Positions 37,443-46,970 of a DNA stretch of 51,117 bases are shown in pieces. How positions within the stretch are numbered: the first letter of the stretch is position 1; each line of letters opens with the position of its first letter. A program made the translations under genes and the position numbers. The DNA is taken from contig JABLXH010000027.1 in the NCBI GenBank assembly GCA_013178155.1, forward strand, positions 1-51,117, in the 5' to 3' direction. Source of the DNA: Armatimonadota bacterium. GTDB taxonomy: Bacteria; Armatimonadota; Zipacnadia; Zipacnadales; UBA11051. The notes beneath the pieces were generated by a model. The model worked only from the letters and a program-made list of their open reading frames with translations, ran no database searches and had not been told where the DNA came from.

Positions 37443-40400
37443 ATGTCTCTCACCGGTAAGCTTCTCCTCGTCCTCCTGTTTGCCTCGCCTCACCTCTGCC
37501 CAGCCCAGCCGATCACTGGACTGGGTATGTTGCAGCCTCCCGGCGACCCGCTGGACGGAGAGATCGCCGCCTTGGCCCTGGGGTGGTCCTTTGGCGCCCG
37601 GGAGGTGGCCGTGTCCGTCGGCGGCGGCCTTGCCGTGCCGGAGGATGTGGCGGCGCTGTGGTGGCACTGCGAACAAGCGCCGCTGCCGGCGGCCATGTTG
37701 CGCCCGGAGACCAAGCAGGCTCTGCTGGCGTGGCTCAGCTCAGGGCACGGGTTGCTCCTCTCCGGCACCGCTTTGGCCTATCTGGGGGCCCTCGGCATCG
37801 AACCCGCCAGCCCCCGCCTCATCGGCGGTGGCGGCGCGGACGCCATTGTGGCGGGTGTCAGTCCCGGAGCGTTCAGTCGTCACCCTATCTACGCAGGCTT
37901 TGACAGTACCGCGCCGATCCTGCTCGCCAGTGCCGGCTACCCGGGCTTCAGTGACTTCTGGAGCACCGGCGGCCCCTTCGCTGGCAACGTGATTGGGGAG
38001 GCTCACCCGAACTCCGGCGAGAATCCCCTGACGGAACATGCCCACGGCGGCGGACGCATCATCGCCATGGGCTGGCGCCTGCCCTATTACGGCCTCAGGA
38101 ATAACGCGCACCGGGCCAACCTTGAACGCCTCACCTGCAATATCCTCACCTATCTGACGAGGGGCCAGTGGTACGGCGTAGTCAAGGACGGCCGCAGCCG
38201 CCTGCTGTGGATGGCGTTGGAGCAGGTGAAACCGGAAGCCATGCGCCGAGCGGTTGAGGACCTCTCGCGAAGCTTCCCCGAGCGCTATACGCGGGGCGAG
38301 GAGTACCTACGCCTGCTGGAGCGCCTTCCCCGCGTCAAGGAAGCCCTGCAGCGTGAGGACGATACGGCTGTGCGAGAGGCGGAAAGCCTGCTCGGCCAAC
38401 TCCGCCAGGCCATGCTCGACAACCCGCTCCTCGACTTCGACCAGCTTCTCGTGGTGAAGCGCAGCGAGAGCAACTTGGGCCTCCCCCAGAACTGGCAGAG
38501 CAACTCGAGCCTGCCCCGCAACGGTTTCGATAACGAGATCGCCGTGCTGTCGCCAGTGCGTCCTGAGGGCGACCTTAAGACCCTGTACCGCCCTGACCGC
38601 GACGTCTTCGTCGGCGATATTGACCTCGACTTTGACGGCAAGCGCCTGCTTTTCTCAATGCCCGCCCCCAGTGGCCGCTGGCAGTTGTTCGAGATGGCGA
38701 CCGACGGCTCAGGGCTCCAACAGATTCGCACCATCGAGGAGCCGGACGTAGACAACTACGACGGCTGCTACCTGCCGGACGGTAACCTCCTGTTCACTTC
38801 CACCGCGCCCTTCATCGGCGTGCCGTGCGTGACGGGCGCCGATCACGTGTCCAACCTGTACCGTCTGGACCGCGACACCGGGGCCATCCGTCAACTGGGG
38901 TTTGAGCAGGATCACAACTGGTGCCCCACCGTTCTCCCCAACGGCCGGGTGCTGTACCTCCGCTGGGAGTACGCGGACATCCCCCACTACGTCTCCCGCA
39001 TCCTGTTCAGCATGAACCCCGATGGGACCAACCAGGCCGAGTTCTACGGCAGCAACTCCTACTGGCCGAACTCGCTTTTCTACGCCCGGCCGATCCCGGG
39101 CAGCCAAACGCGCTTCATCGGCGTGGTCGGGGGGCACCATGACAACCCCCGCATGGGCGAGCTTGTGTTATTCGACGCGGCCCGCGGACAGCGTGAGGCC
39201 AGCGGTGCGGTCCAGCGGATACCGGGCTATGGGCGGCCGGTGCAGTCCATCATTCTGGACGGCCTGACCGCAGGTAGCTGGCCGAAGTTCCTTCACCCGT
39301 ACCCGCTCAGTGACAAGTACTTCCTCACAGCGTGCAAGCCGACTCCTGGCTCGCGCTGGGGCATCTACCTGGCCGACGTCTTCGACAACCTGACGCTGAT
39401 CAAGGAAGTGGACGGCTACGCGCTCCTCGAGCCGATCCCGCTGCGCGCCACCGCGCGTCCGCCGGTTATCCCCAACAAGGTGGACCCAACGCGGCGAGAT
39501 GCCCTGGTCTATCTGGCGGACATCTACCGCGGGCCCGGGCTGGTCGGAGTTCCGCGCGGTACGGTGAAGGCATTGCGGCTGCTGACGTATCACTTCGCCT
39601 ATCACGGCATGGGCGGGCATGTGAATCGGGTAGGTCTGGACGGGCCGTGGGACGTCAGGCGTGTCGTCGGGACCGTGCCGGTGGAGCCCGACGGCTCGGC
39701 CTTTTTCCGGGTCCCCGCCAACACCCCTTTGTCCCTGCAACCACTCGACGACAAGGGGCAGGCCCTACAGCTCATGCGGACCTGGATGACTGCCATGCCG
39801 GGCGAGACACTGTCCTGCGTGGGCTGCCATGAACCGCAGGGGACTTCACCGCCCACGCGCCGGGCCCGGGCACTGAACCATCCGCCGCGCGACATCAAGC
39901 CCTGGTACGGCCCCACCCGCGGCTTCTCCTTCGTGCGCGAGGTGCAGCCGGTGCTGGACCGCCATTGCTTGCGCTGCCACGACGGCAGCCAGACGCCAGA
40001 CATGCCGGACTTCCGCGCCCTTCCCGCAGTGCACCCCCCGGGCCCCGAGGGTAGCTACCGTGATGGGTCGGTTTTCACCCCGTCGTACCTGGCGCTCAAG
40101 CGGTACGTGCGCAACGCGACTATCGAGAGCGATATGCACCTGCTCATGCCGGGTGAGTTCGCGGCCGACACTACGCGTCTGATCCAGATGCTGCGCCGCG
40201 GACACCACGGGGTAGTGCTTGATCCCGAGGCCTGGGACCGCCTGACCACCTGGATTGACCTCAACACCCCGGCCCACGGCACCTGGAGTGAGATCGTCGG
40301 TGCTGAACGCGTCGATCACTACCGCGACCGCAGGCGCGAGATGATGCGCCGCTACGCTGGACGCGATGAGGACCCGGAGGCCATCGTCGCCACGCGGTAT

Positions 40401-41291
40401 GAGCCCGCCCCGAGCCAAGCCCAGGGGGTCGAGATGGTCACAGCCGAGGTCGTGACCTGCCCCGGCTGGCCCTTCACGGCGTCGGAGGCCAGACATCGAC
40501 AGGACGCTACCGGCACGGTCACGCGCACGCTGGAACTCGGCAATGGCGTCCGACTGGAGCTGGTCCGCATCCCCGCCGGTGAGTTCGTCATGGGCGGTTC
40601 CGCCGACGAGGGGACCAGACGGGCGAGCATCACTGCCCCCCTCTGGATGGGCAGGGTGGAGGTGACGAACGAGCAGTTTGCCCGTTTCGACCCGGCTCAC
40701 GACAGTCGTTTCGAGGAAGGGGACTATCTGCAGTTCGGCATCGAGGAACGCGGGTACCCCGTCAACGCCCCCGACCAGCCAGTCTGCCGTGTCTCCTGGG
40801 AGCGCGCCATGGGCTTCTGCCGCTGGCTCTCCCAGCTATCGGGCCGACGCGTGACTCTGCCCACCGAAGTGCAGTGGGAGTGGGCCTGTCGCGCCGGAGC
40901 TGCGACACCCATGTGGTGGGGTGACCCGAGTGTTGACTTCGCCCCCCTCGCCAACCTCGCCGATGTCTCGCTGCAACGCGTAGACAACTTCGCCCCGTGG
41001 GGACTTCCCTATGGGGCCATCTACGAGTGGCGGCCCGCAATCTCCGGCGTCAACGACGGGCATCGCGTGTCTGCGCCCGTGGGCTCCTACCAGCCCAACC
41101 CCTGGGGTCTGTGCGACATGCATGGCAATGTGGCCGAATGGACCCTGGACAGCCTTGGCGATGAGAGGGTAGCCCGCGGCGGTTCGTGGTACGACCGTCC
41201 GGCGCAGGCGAGTGCAACGGCACGGCAGCTCTACCCCTACTACCGCGGCGTCTACGACGTGGGCTTCCGGGTCGTCGTCAGCGATCAGTAG
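37443..41291 (+). CDS. HzsA-like di-heme protein fused to SUMF1/FGE domain
   Basis: A 1282-residue secreted protein. Signal peptide MSLTGKLLLVLLFASP, then a ThuA-like region (to about 240) and a helical linker with the NPLLDFDQLLVVKR signature. A six- to seven-bladed propeller-like region resembling the alpha subunit of hydrazine synthase follows (about 340-900). It contains two c-type haem sites, CVGCH (792-796) and CLRCH (842-846). A C-terminal formylglycine-generating/SUMF1-type domain (about 1030-1280) carries LVRIPAGEFVMGG and CDMHGNVAEW. The sulfatase-activating Cys pair expected after RGGSW is missing (RGGSWYDRPAQAS), so it is not a true FGE. HzsB and HzsC partners are not encoded here, so anammox is not implied. 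The ATG at 37443 has GGGAG five bases upstream. Confidence 0.82.
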   Translation: MSLTGKLLLVLLFASPHLCPAQPITGLGMLQPPGDPLDGEIAALALGWSFGAREVAVSVGGGLAVPEDVAALWWHCEQAPLPAAMLRPETKQALLAWLSSGHGLLLSGTALAYLGALGIEPASPRLIGGGGADAIVAGVSPGAFSRHPIYAGFDSTAPILLASAGYPGFSDFWSTGGPFAGNVIGEAHPNSGENPLTEHAHGGGRIIAMGWRLPYYGLRNNAHRANLERLTCNILTYLTRGQWYGVVKDGRSRLLWMALEQVKPEAMRRAVEDLSRSFPERYTRGEEYLRLLERLPRVKEALQREDDTAVREAESLLGQLRQAMLDNPLLDFDQLLVVKRSESNLGLPQNWQSNSSLPRNGFDNEIAVLSPVRPEGDLKTLYRPDRDVFVGDIDLDFDGKRLLFSMPAPSGRWQLFEMATDGSGLQQIRTIEEPDVDNYDGCYLPDGNLLFTSTAPFIGVPCVTGADHVSNLYRLDRDTGAIRQLGFEQDHNWCPTVLPNGRVLYLRWEYADIPHYVSRILFSMNPDGTNQAEFYGSNSYWPNSLFYARPIPGSQTRFIGVVGGHHDNPRMGELVLFDAARGQREASGAVQRIPGYGRPVQSIILDGLTAGSWPKFLHPYPLSDKYFLTACKPTPGSRWGIYLADVFDNLTLIKEVDGYALLEPIPLRATARPPVIPNKVDPTRRDALVYLADIYRGPGLVGVPRGTVKALRLLTYHFAYHGMGGHVNRVGLDGPWDVRRVVGTVPVEPDGSAFFRVPANTPLSLQPLDDKGQALQLMRTWMTAMPGETLSCVGCHEPQGTSPPTRRARALNHPPRDIKPWYGPTRGFSFVREVQPVLDRHCLRCHDGSQTPDMPDFRALPAVHPPGPEGSYRDGSVFTPSYLALKRYVRNATIESDMHLLMPGEFAADTTRLIQMLRRGHHGVVLDPEAWDRLTTWIDLNTPAHGTWSEIVGAERVDHYRDRRREMMRRYAGRDEDPEAIVATRYEPAPSQAQGVEMVTAEVVTCPGWPFTASEARHRQDATGTVTRTLELGNGVRLELVRIPAGEFVMGGSADEGTRRASITAPLWMGRVEVTNEQFARFDPAHDSRFEEGDYLQFGIEERGYPVNAPDQPVCRVSWERAMGFCRWLSQLSGRRVTLPTEVQWEWACRAGAATPMWWGDPSVDFAPLANLADVSLQRVDNFAPWGLPYGAIYEWRPAISGVNDGHRVSAPVGSYQPNPWGLCDMHGNVAEWTLDSLGDERVARGGSWYDRPAQASATARQLYPYYRGVYDVGFRVVVSDQ

Positions 41292-41295
41292 GGTG

Positions 41296-42993
41296 TCAGG
41301 GCGTATACTGCCAGTCCCAGAACTCGGCCCGTCCCCCGCGGCAGAGAGCGCCGATGACGCCCTGGCGACGGTTGTTCGTGTCCGGGACATAGACCGCTGG
41401 GCACTCACTCAGCAGGGTCTGGCCATCAGCAGCGTAACAGCGCATGGCAACCCGGTCCGTCATGACCTCCCCTGTCAGGACAAACTCGCGCCCCGGCTCC
41501 GCTCTGACGCTTCTGTCCTGCCACATGACCCTGCCGTCCAGGCCCTCCAGCCGCAAGCCTTCGGGAGTGAGCAGTGCGGCAAAGCCTTCTCTGCCGTCCA
41601 GACTTGCCTGAAAGACGAGCCCCCCGCTGCTCCCCGTGTCAGGCCGATACCGGCATCGCCAGGTGCCGGCGATGCCCCTCGTCTCGTTGTGAAGCGCAAG
41701 TGCACGCTGCGGCGTGCCAGTCTGGCGCAGCCGCACGGCATCCTTGTCGGCCCATTCCCAGGCGCCGTCGCCCAGGGTGGTCCATCCCTGACCCAGGTCC
41801 GGTACCGCCGAAGCCGTCGTCACAACCGCGCCAGGCCCAGTGTCGCCCGTGAACCCCCAGAACTCCGCGGTACCCAACCAGGTCATGAACCCCAGGTGTC
41901 CCTCTCGGGTGGCCGCCTCACGACCAACGTTGACCCATCCGCTGTCCTGGATCACGGTTTGGCCGTCGGCCTGCAGCAGCTGGACCCTGGCCTCTCCCAC
42001 CTCGCCATTCAGGCGCGTCTCAGCCCTCAGGACGTACTCGGTGTCATAGTGCCAGTTGCCGCTTTCGCCGCCCCAGAGCGCATCCAACGGCAACCGGTAG
42101 AGCAGGAGAGTACCGTTGCCAAACTCGCCACCGAGCCAGGCCAGCAGCCCCTGCTCAGCTTTGTCGTCGCACTGAAAAAGCATCCCCGCTCCGCCGGCTC
42201 CAGGCCTCACCAGGACGCGACATTCCCACGACCGCAGCGCGCCCCGCGTCTCGCGCCAGATGGCCGACGAGCGTTCCACCGTGGCACGCTGACGCAGACG
42301 CTGGTGGTCAGTGCCTGTCCACGTCCAGCGCCCGGGGCCCACCACTGCCCACGGCGCGCCGGGCCCGGCCGCCAGACGCAGCTTGTTCGGGGCGTCCGGG
42401 ACGATCGGCGAGAGCGGCGCCTCCGCCAGCTCCCAGCCGAAGAAACGAGCGATGGCGTCGCGGGTATAGAGCGCCAGGGGACCCGGCCGGGCGGTGGCGG
42501 CCCGCGTCATAGCCAGCCAGGGGCTCTGCGAACTCAGGCTGCGCCCGTCGCTTTCAAACGCCTGCACACGGACGCGACCTGGTTCCACGACCACCTCCAG
42601 CAGATACGCCTGGTAGGGGTACCAGGGCATGCCCTCGTCGGACCAGACGGCCTTCCCGTCGGCGCGGCGCAGGGTCAGGCCCTCTGCGCCCAGGCCCAGT
42701 CTCAGACCACCGCTTCCTGCCTCATCAGCGAGGACCACGATCCCCGCCTCCGTACCGCCTATACCCGGCTCCACGTAACAGCGCCAGGCGCCCCTTGCCC
42801 CATGCAGGCGGGTGCACACGGCCAGCCCCTCGCCGGAAGCGCTGCCCTGCCGCGCGATCGGCAGGACTTCGCGCCTCCAGGTCCACTGGCCGTCGCGCAC
42901 CGTCAGCATGTCCGTGGGTGGTTCCACGGCCTCCGTTCCCGGAACGAAGCTCAGAGCCGGGAGCGCGATAAGAGCAACTACGACTCGTGTCAT
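41296..42993 (-). CDS. Secreted protein of three tandem beta-sandwich repeats
   Basis: A 565-residue secreted protein (signal peptide to about residue 23). The mature part has three units of about 170-180 residues, each starting with a GxWxW element (GQWTWRR, GRWTWTG, GAWEWAD), followed by RQ, a W-x-C-R strand (WRCYV, WECRV, WRCRY) and a final AxFWxW strand. This pattern fits LamG/3-keto-disaccharide-hydrolase-like (DUF1080) folds, but no catalytic residues are identifiable. GGAGG lies 5-6 bases before the ATG at 42993. It is the last gene of the leftward secreted cluster and ends four bases from the convergent di-heme gene. Confidence 0.7.
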   Translation of the reverse strand: MTRVVVALIALPALSFVPGTEAVEPPTDMLTVRDGQWTWRREVLPIARQGSASGEGLAVCTRLHGARGAWRCYVEPGIGGTEAGIVVLADEAGSGGLRLGLGAEGLTLRRADGKAVWSDEGMPWYPYQAYLLEVVVEPGRVRVQAFESDGRSLSSQSPWLAMTRAATARPGPLALYTRDAIARFFGWELAEAPLSPIVPDAPNKLRLAAGPGAPWAVVGPGRWTWTGTDHQRLRQRATVERSSAIWRETRGALRSWECRVLVRPGAGGAGMLFQCDDKAEQGLLAWLGGEFGNGTLLLYRLPLDALWGGESGNWHYDTEYVLRAETRLNGEVGEARVQLLQADGQTVIQDSGWVNVGREAATREGHLGFMTWLGTAEFWGFTGDTGPGAVVTTASAVPDLGQGWTTLGDGAWEWADKDAVRLRQTGTPQRALALHNETRGIAGTWRCRYRPDTGSSGGLVFQASLDGREGFAALLTPEGLRLEGLDGRVMWQDRSVRAEPGREFVLTGEVMTDRVAMRCYAADGQTLLSECPAVYVPDTNNRRQGVIGALCRGGRAEFWDWQYTP

Positions 42994-43010
42994 CGCTGCC
43001 TCCAGTGGGG

Positions 43011-44252
43011 TCACGCCGCATCGAAGTTGGGTATCGGGAGCTGCTCACCATCCCGCCGGGCCGACTCCATGGCCACGATGCCCGGCACCGTCATGGCCAG
43101 AGCTTCGTACAAGTCCACTGCCGGCGCCCGCTCCTCGACCAGAGCCGCAATGAACTCGTGGGTCAGGAAGGCGTGCGAGTCGCCGTGGCCGCTGGGTACC
43201 CGCATCGGCTCCGGCAGCAGATGAAGATAGCTCGGACAGACGGTCATGGGCGCCTGGCCCTCCGGCTGTACGATGAAGGGCTGACCACCGGACCCTGGCA
43301 TGTACATGGTCGCCTTGTTGCCGAACCACTGGGCCCGCTCTCCTCCCGCGTTGACCCGCCAGAAGACGTTGTTGCGACAGATTCGCCCGCCACTGGTGGT
43401 GCACAGCGAAACCATGTTCCAAAACGGGTTACGATAGGCGTTGTCCTTCAAGACGGGGTCGTCGTCACCCCATCCCACGCACGAGACCTTGGTCAGGCGT
43501 TCACCTGTAACCCCAACGTGGAAGCACGTCGAGTGGGTTGGATAGAGCATGGGCGGCAGGCCGTAGCGCCATGTGGGCTTGCCTTCGTAGAAGAACAGGG
43601 CCTCTCGCTCGGCCCCGACCGAGAGGTTGTGGTAGTACTCAACCTCGGAATAGAGGAACTCGCCGAAGAGCCGGTCCTCCCAGAGCTGACGGGCCAGGAT
43701 GCACTCGGGGCGGTAGTAGCTGGTCTCGGCCATCATGTAGGTCAGGCCGGTCCGCTCCTTGGTCTCCTTGAGAAGCTGTGCCTCTTCCAGTGTCATGCAG
43801 GCGGGAACGGCGCAGATGCAGTGTTTCCCATGATTGAGGACCTCCACCACGTGGCGGGCATGGTCAGGTGCACCGGTGAAGACAGCTACCGCGTCAATAT
43901 CCGGGTCCAGCACCAGCTTCTCCAGGGACTCGTAGGCCTTGTCGCAGCGGTACACCTGCTGCAGATACGCCCGTCGGTCGGGCCGCAGGTCGCTGACGGC
44001 CTGCACAATGCAGTTGGGGTCCAGGTGCCACTGGAAGGCCGCACCGAAGCCCCCGCCCACAACACCGACCCGCACCTTACGCCCCGGGTCCAACGGTGTC
44101 GCGGCGGCAGGCCCGGGGGGTTCCTGAGCTCGCACCGAGGTCCCGGCAAACCAGGCACTCAGGGTCGGGCCAACGGCAAGGGCGCTGACCATTGCCGATC
44201 CGGCCGTCCGCAGGAAGTCGCGACGGGTGATCCGGCTCTCCTCACTGGGCAT
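43011..44252 (-). CDS. Tat-exported Gfo/Idh/MocA oxidoreductase
   Basis: A 413-residue oxidoreductase with a twin-arginine signal (RITRRDFLRTAG, Arg10-Arg11), so it is exported folded. The Rossmann motif is VGVVGGGFGAAF, and the C-terminal domain has the family HSTCFHVGVTGERLT region. The active-site Lys-Pro motif is changed: the position of EKP reads AVPACMT, so the usual catalytic lysine is not evident. It may be a glycan-binding or non-redox relative, or act on an unusual substrate; exported members of this family such as glucose-fructose oxidoreductase retain bound NADP. AGGAGG lies 7 bases before the ATG. The start overlaps the PL10-like gene by 11 bp. Confidence 0.85.
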   Translation of the reverse strand: MPSEESRITRRDFLRTAGSAMVSALAVGPTLSAWFAGTSVRAQEPPGPAAATPLDPGRKVRVGVVGGGFGAAFQWHLDPNCIVQAVSDLRPDRRAYLQQVYRCDKAYESLEKLVLDPDIDAVAVFTGAPDHARHVVEVLNHGKHCICAVPACMTLEEAQLLKETKERTGLTYMMAETSYYRPECILARQLWEDRLFGEFLYSEVEYYHNLSVGAEREALFFYEGKPTWRYGLPPMLYPTHSTCFHVGVTGERLTKVSCVGWGDDDPVLKDNAYRNPFWNMVSLCTTSGGRICRNNVFWRVNAGGERAQWFGNKATMYMPGSGGQPFIVQPEGQAPMTVCPSYLHLLPEPMRVPSGHGDSHAFLTHEFIAALVEERAPAVDLYEALAMTVPGIVAMESARRDGEQLPIPNFDAA

Positions 44253-46902
44253 CGGTAGCCTCCTGAAGTGGCGTGGCATAGAAGTCGCGCGGGGGGTCCA
44301 TGTAGACCCAGTTGCGGGACCCGCCGCGAGCGTAGCGGGGAATGCGCTCCATGGGCATGTCACCCAGGGCGACGCGAGCCATCTCGATGTCGCCCAGCAG
44401 CGCCTCGCAGTAGCTGATGGCATTGCCGATCTCGAAGGTGCGGCCATAGTCCGCGCTGCCGCCAATGATCCCGGATAAGGGCCGACCCGCCGCCCAGGCC
44501 GCGAGCTGCTCACGCTGCGACTTGTAGTGGTCGGCCTGAAAGACGCTGAGCGCATGGTCCACGCCGGGCGCGTCGCCAAAGCTGGCCCGCGGCCGCAGAC
44601 CGCGAGCGTCCGGGTAGACCGGCCCTTGCTCCCGCGCCTGCAAAGCGTTTCGGATGGGCTCAGCCATCCAGGGGAACTTGGTTCCGTAGTGGGCGTCCAG
44701 CCGCGGGATGATGTCCCGGATGGCCTCCGGGTCGGTAACGGGCAGCATCTTGTTGTAGTAGGCCACAACCGGCACATTGGTGGCGGGGTCGTACCACAGC
44801 CAGCCCCTCTGATCCTCCGGCACGGTGTCCATCCACGTCAGCACCTTGCGCAGCGGCTCCAGGTACTTGTCGTCGCCTGTCAGGTCGTAGGCGAGAGTGA
44901 GACCGGAGAGCGCGGCGCTGATGGCCTGCATGGATACCGCTGGTGGCTCGAAGTTCCGCATCCAGATGAAGTTGTTCTGCTCGTCGTACTGGTCTGCCCA
45001 CCCGAAGGTCGGGGCGGGTGCCTGGCAATCTATGATCCACTGCGCCCCCTTGAGGATAGGGTCCAGATACTTTCGGTCGCCGGTGGCGCACCAGATGACG
45101 AAGAGATCACTCATGGCCTGAGGGGTAACCGCGTCATTCAGAGCCGGGTGTCCGTAAGGGCCCTGCTGGTCGAAGGGATAAGCCTCCCAACCCCAGGCTC
45201 CGCTTGGGAACTGGATCGAGACCATCCAGTCTCCGGATTTCCGGATCGCCTCGCCGTAACGCTCATAGCCCAGCAAACGGTACATCAAGCACAGGAAACG
45301 GATCTGGTTGCTCTGCATGGCCTGAGCGATGTAGGCGCTATGGGCAAACGGCTGAAAACGGCCGCGCGTGTAGGTGTAGTGGTAGGTCCAGCTTCCGTTG
45401 GGCATCTGCGTCTCGCAGAACATGTCGGCGGCCTCGATGGCGGCATCGAGGTAGCGGTCATCACCCCAAAGCAGCCACCCGCGCACCAGGGCCTGCGCAG
45501 CGAATGCTGAGTGTGAGAACCACATGTCCACACCGCGGCCCACCAGGCTCCACCCCGTCGGCGTGTAGGTGGGCCAGTTGTAGCCCGCACCCCAGCCTCC
45601 GTGAGACTGCAGAGCAATCAGCCTGTCCAGCATGGCCCTCGCCAGGTCCTCCTCCTGCATCAGCCGTGCCTGATCGAGCTCCGGCTCGGCGCCAGCCGCT
45701 GCGCCCTCCAGGCGCTGCTCGATGGTCACGTCCTGGACTCGCAGGTCGTCCAGATTGCAGTTCGAGGTGGCCACGTCGTCGCCAGGAAGGCCCCATAGCC
45801 CGCCGAAGACCACGAATATGCCGGGGTTGGGGGCAGGGCTCCCGGCGGGCAGTGCCGCAGTGGCAGTGACGCCAACACCATCCACCAGCAGCCACAGCGC
45901 CGCCTTGCCCCGCAGGTCCCAGGATATGGCGATATGGTGCCAGGCGTCGGGCGACAGGCTATCAGCAGGCACGCGCACAGACCAGCCCTTGGCGTCCCGC
46001 AACCCAACGCCCGCCGAGTAAGGCGCCAGACTCTGGTTGACCAGCCGCAGTTCCAGCTCGTTTTGCGGCGTCTTCCTCAGGGCCACAAAGTATGGCGACA
46101 TGCCATCCCGACCGGAGGTTCCCGCGCGCTCCGGATACAGCACCAGCAGCCAATGCTCCTTGTGGTCCTGCCACAGCGGTTCATTCCCCCGGGCCTGAGC
46201 CCAGAACTCCACCGTCCCCATCCGCGGGTTGTAGTTGTCCAGCCCCGGGTACATTACCGCCCCCGAGGCGCCCTCCACCGCCACCCCGTCGCCAAAGCGT
46301 CCCGGCGCTTGGGCGATACTGCCAACCCCGACCTCCCGAGGTTCAACCCGTGCATACTCGGCGTCGTTGCTGTCGGGGGCGTCGAAGCTGGCCAGCAGTG
46401 TCGTGTGCCGATCGCGCGTCAGAGGAGCGTCGGGGATCGCAGCGAGCCGGCACGGTGTTGGTGCCGGTTCACCCACACGCGACGGCACGGGCTTTCCGTT
46501 GTCGTCCAGGACGATCGCCCAACGGTACGTGCGTCCGTTGGTCCGGGGGTCGGAGTTGTCCGAGGTCGAGAAGTAAAGGGTGGCCTGGCCCTGGTACTCG
46601 TCCGGCCGACCGCCCCACCAGTGCGAAAAGAGGCCACCGCCGTTGTCGCGAATGGCCTGATGGACAGCGTGGGGGGGCCCCAGCTCTGTGTTGTCCTCGT
46701 AGAGCCGCAAATAGGAGGCCGTGGAGGCGGCTGCCGTGTCTGGAGGACACGGCGCGTTTACCCTGGCTGTGTAGCAATGCCCCTGCTCCGCGGAGATGTC
46801 GCCCGGTGCGATCACGCCCTCCTGGCGCGTCTCCGCTCCCCCTGGCCCCGCCAGAGCCAGAAACACGGTCACGAGGATCAGGTATCTTCCCGATAGCGGC
46901 AC
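44242..46902 (-). CDS. Secreted LamG + alpha/alpha-toroid (PL10-like) protein
   Basis: An 886-residue secreted protein. The signal peptide (MPLSGRYLILVTVFLALAGPGGA, starting from GTG) is followed by a beta-sandwich region (about 150-410) with a LamG-type ending (AWHHIAISWDLRGKAALWLLVDG). The C-terminal half (about 430-880) is a helical barrel with repeated IALQSHGGWG, CETQMPNGSW, GDWMVSIQFPSGAWGW and IIDCQAP elements, as in pectate lyase family 10 and related alpha/alpha-toroid lyases and hydrolases. The exact activity is uncertain. GAGGTGA lies 6 bases before the GTG at 46902; an ATG at 46926 is less well supported. It sits in a secreted carbohydrate-active operon. Confidence 0.78.
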   Translation of the reverse strand: MPLSGRYLILVTVFLALAGPGGAETRQEGVIAPGDISAEQGHCYTARVNAPCPPDTAAASTASYLRLYEDNTELGPPHAVHQAIRDNGGGLFSHWWGGRPDEYQGQATLYFSTSDNSDPRTNGRTYRWAIVLDDNGKPVPSRVGEPAPTPCRLAAIPDAPLTRDRHTTLLASFDAPDSNDAEYARVEPREVGVGSIAQAPGRFGDGVAVEGASGAVMYPGLDNYNPRMGTVEFWAQARGNEPLWQDHKEHWLLVLYPERAGTSGRDGMSPYFVALRKTPQNELELRLVNQSLAPYSAGVGLRDAKGWSVRVPADSLSPDAWHHIAISWDLRGKAALWLLVDGVGVTATAALPAGSPAPNPGIFVVFGGLWGLPGDDVATSNCNLDDLRVQDVTIEQRLEGAAAGAEPELDQARLMQEEDLARAMLDRLIALQSHGGWGAGYNWPTYTPTGWSLVGRGVDMWFSHSAFAAQALVRGWLLWGDDRYLDAAIEAADMFCETQMPNGSWTYHYTYTRGRFQPFAHSAYIAQAMQSNQIRFLCLMYRLLGYERYGEAIRKSGDWMVSIQFPSGAWGWEAYPFDQQGPYGHPALNDAVTPQAMSDLFVIWCATGDRKYLDPILKGAQWIIDCQAPAPTFGWADQYDEQNNFIWMRNFEPPAVSMQAISAALSGLTLAYDLTGDDKYLEPLRKVLTWMDTVPEDQRGWLWYDPATNVPVVAYYNKMLPVTDPEAIRDIIPRLDAHYGTKFPWMAEPIRNALQAREQGPVYPDARGLRPRASFGDAPGVDHALSVFQADHYKSQREQLAAWAAGRPLSGIIGGSADYGRTFEIGNAISYCEALLGDIEMARVALGDMPMERIPRYARGGSRNWVYMDPPRDFYATPLQEATDAQ

Positions 46903-46970
46903 TGCACTCACCTCGTCAGTGGGCATAGTCGCCCATCTCTGCGTCAGTTAGCCGGTTCCCACGGTGTCCG

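Noticed and set aside
37443-41291. Evidence for anammox (hydrazine synthase)
   Set aside because: Only an alpha-like region is present, fused to a SUMF1 domain, with no HzsB/HzsC genes; similar HzsA-like proteins may occur outside anammox bacteria.
37443-41291. Sulfatase-activating formylglycine-generating enzyme at the C-terminus
   Set aside because: The active-site cysteine pair expected after RGGSW is absent and no sulfatase gene is nearby.
41212-43224. 670-codon plus-strand open frame opposite the three-repeat protein
   Set aside because: Antisense to a protein with a signal peptide, internal repeats and a good ribosome-binding site; the plus-strand frame has a low-complexity, non-protein-like composition.
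42987-44258. 423-codon plus-strand frame opposite the Tat-exported oxidoreductase
   Set aside because: The minus strand encodes a clear Tat signal and Rossmann domain; the plus frame shows no recognisable domain.
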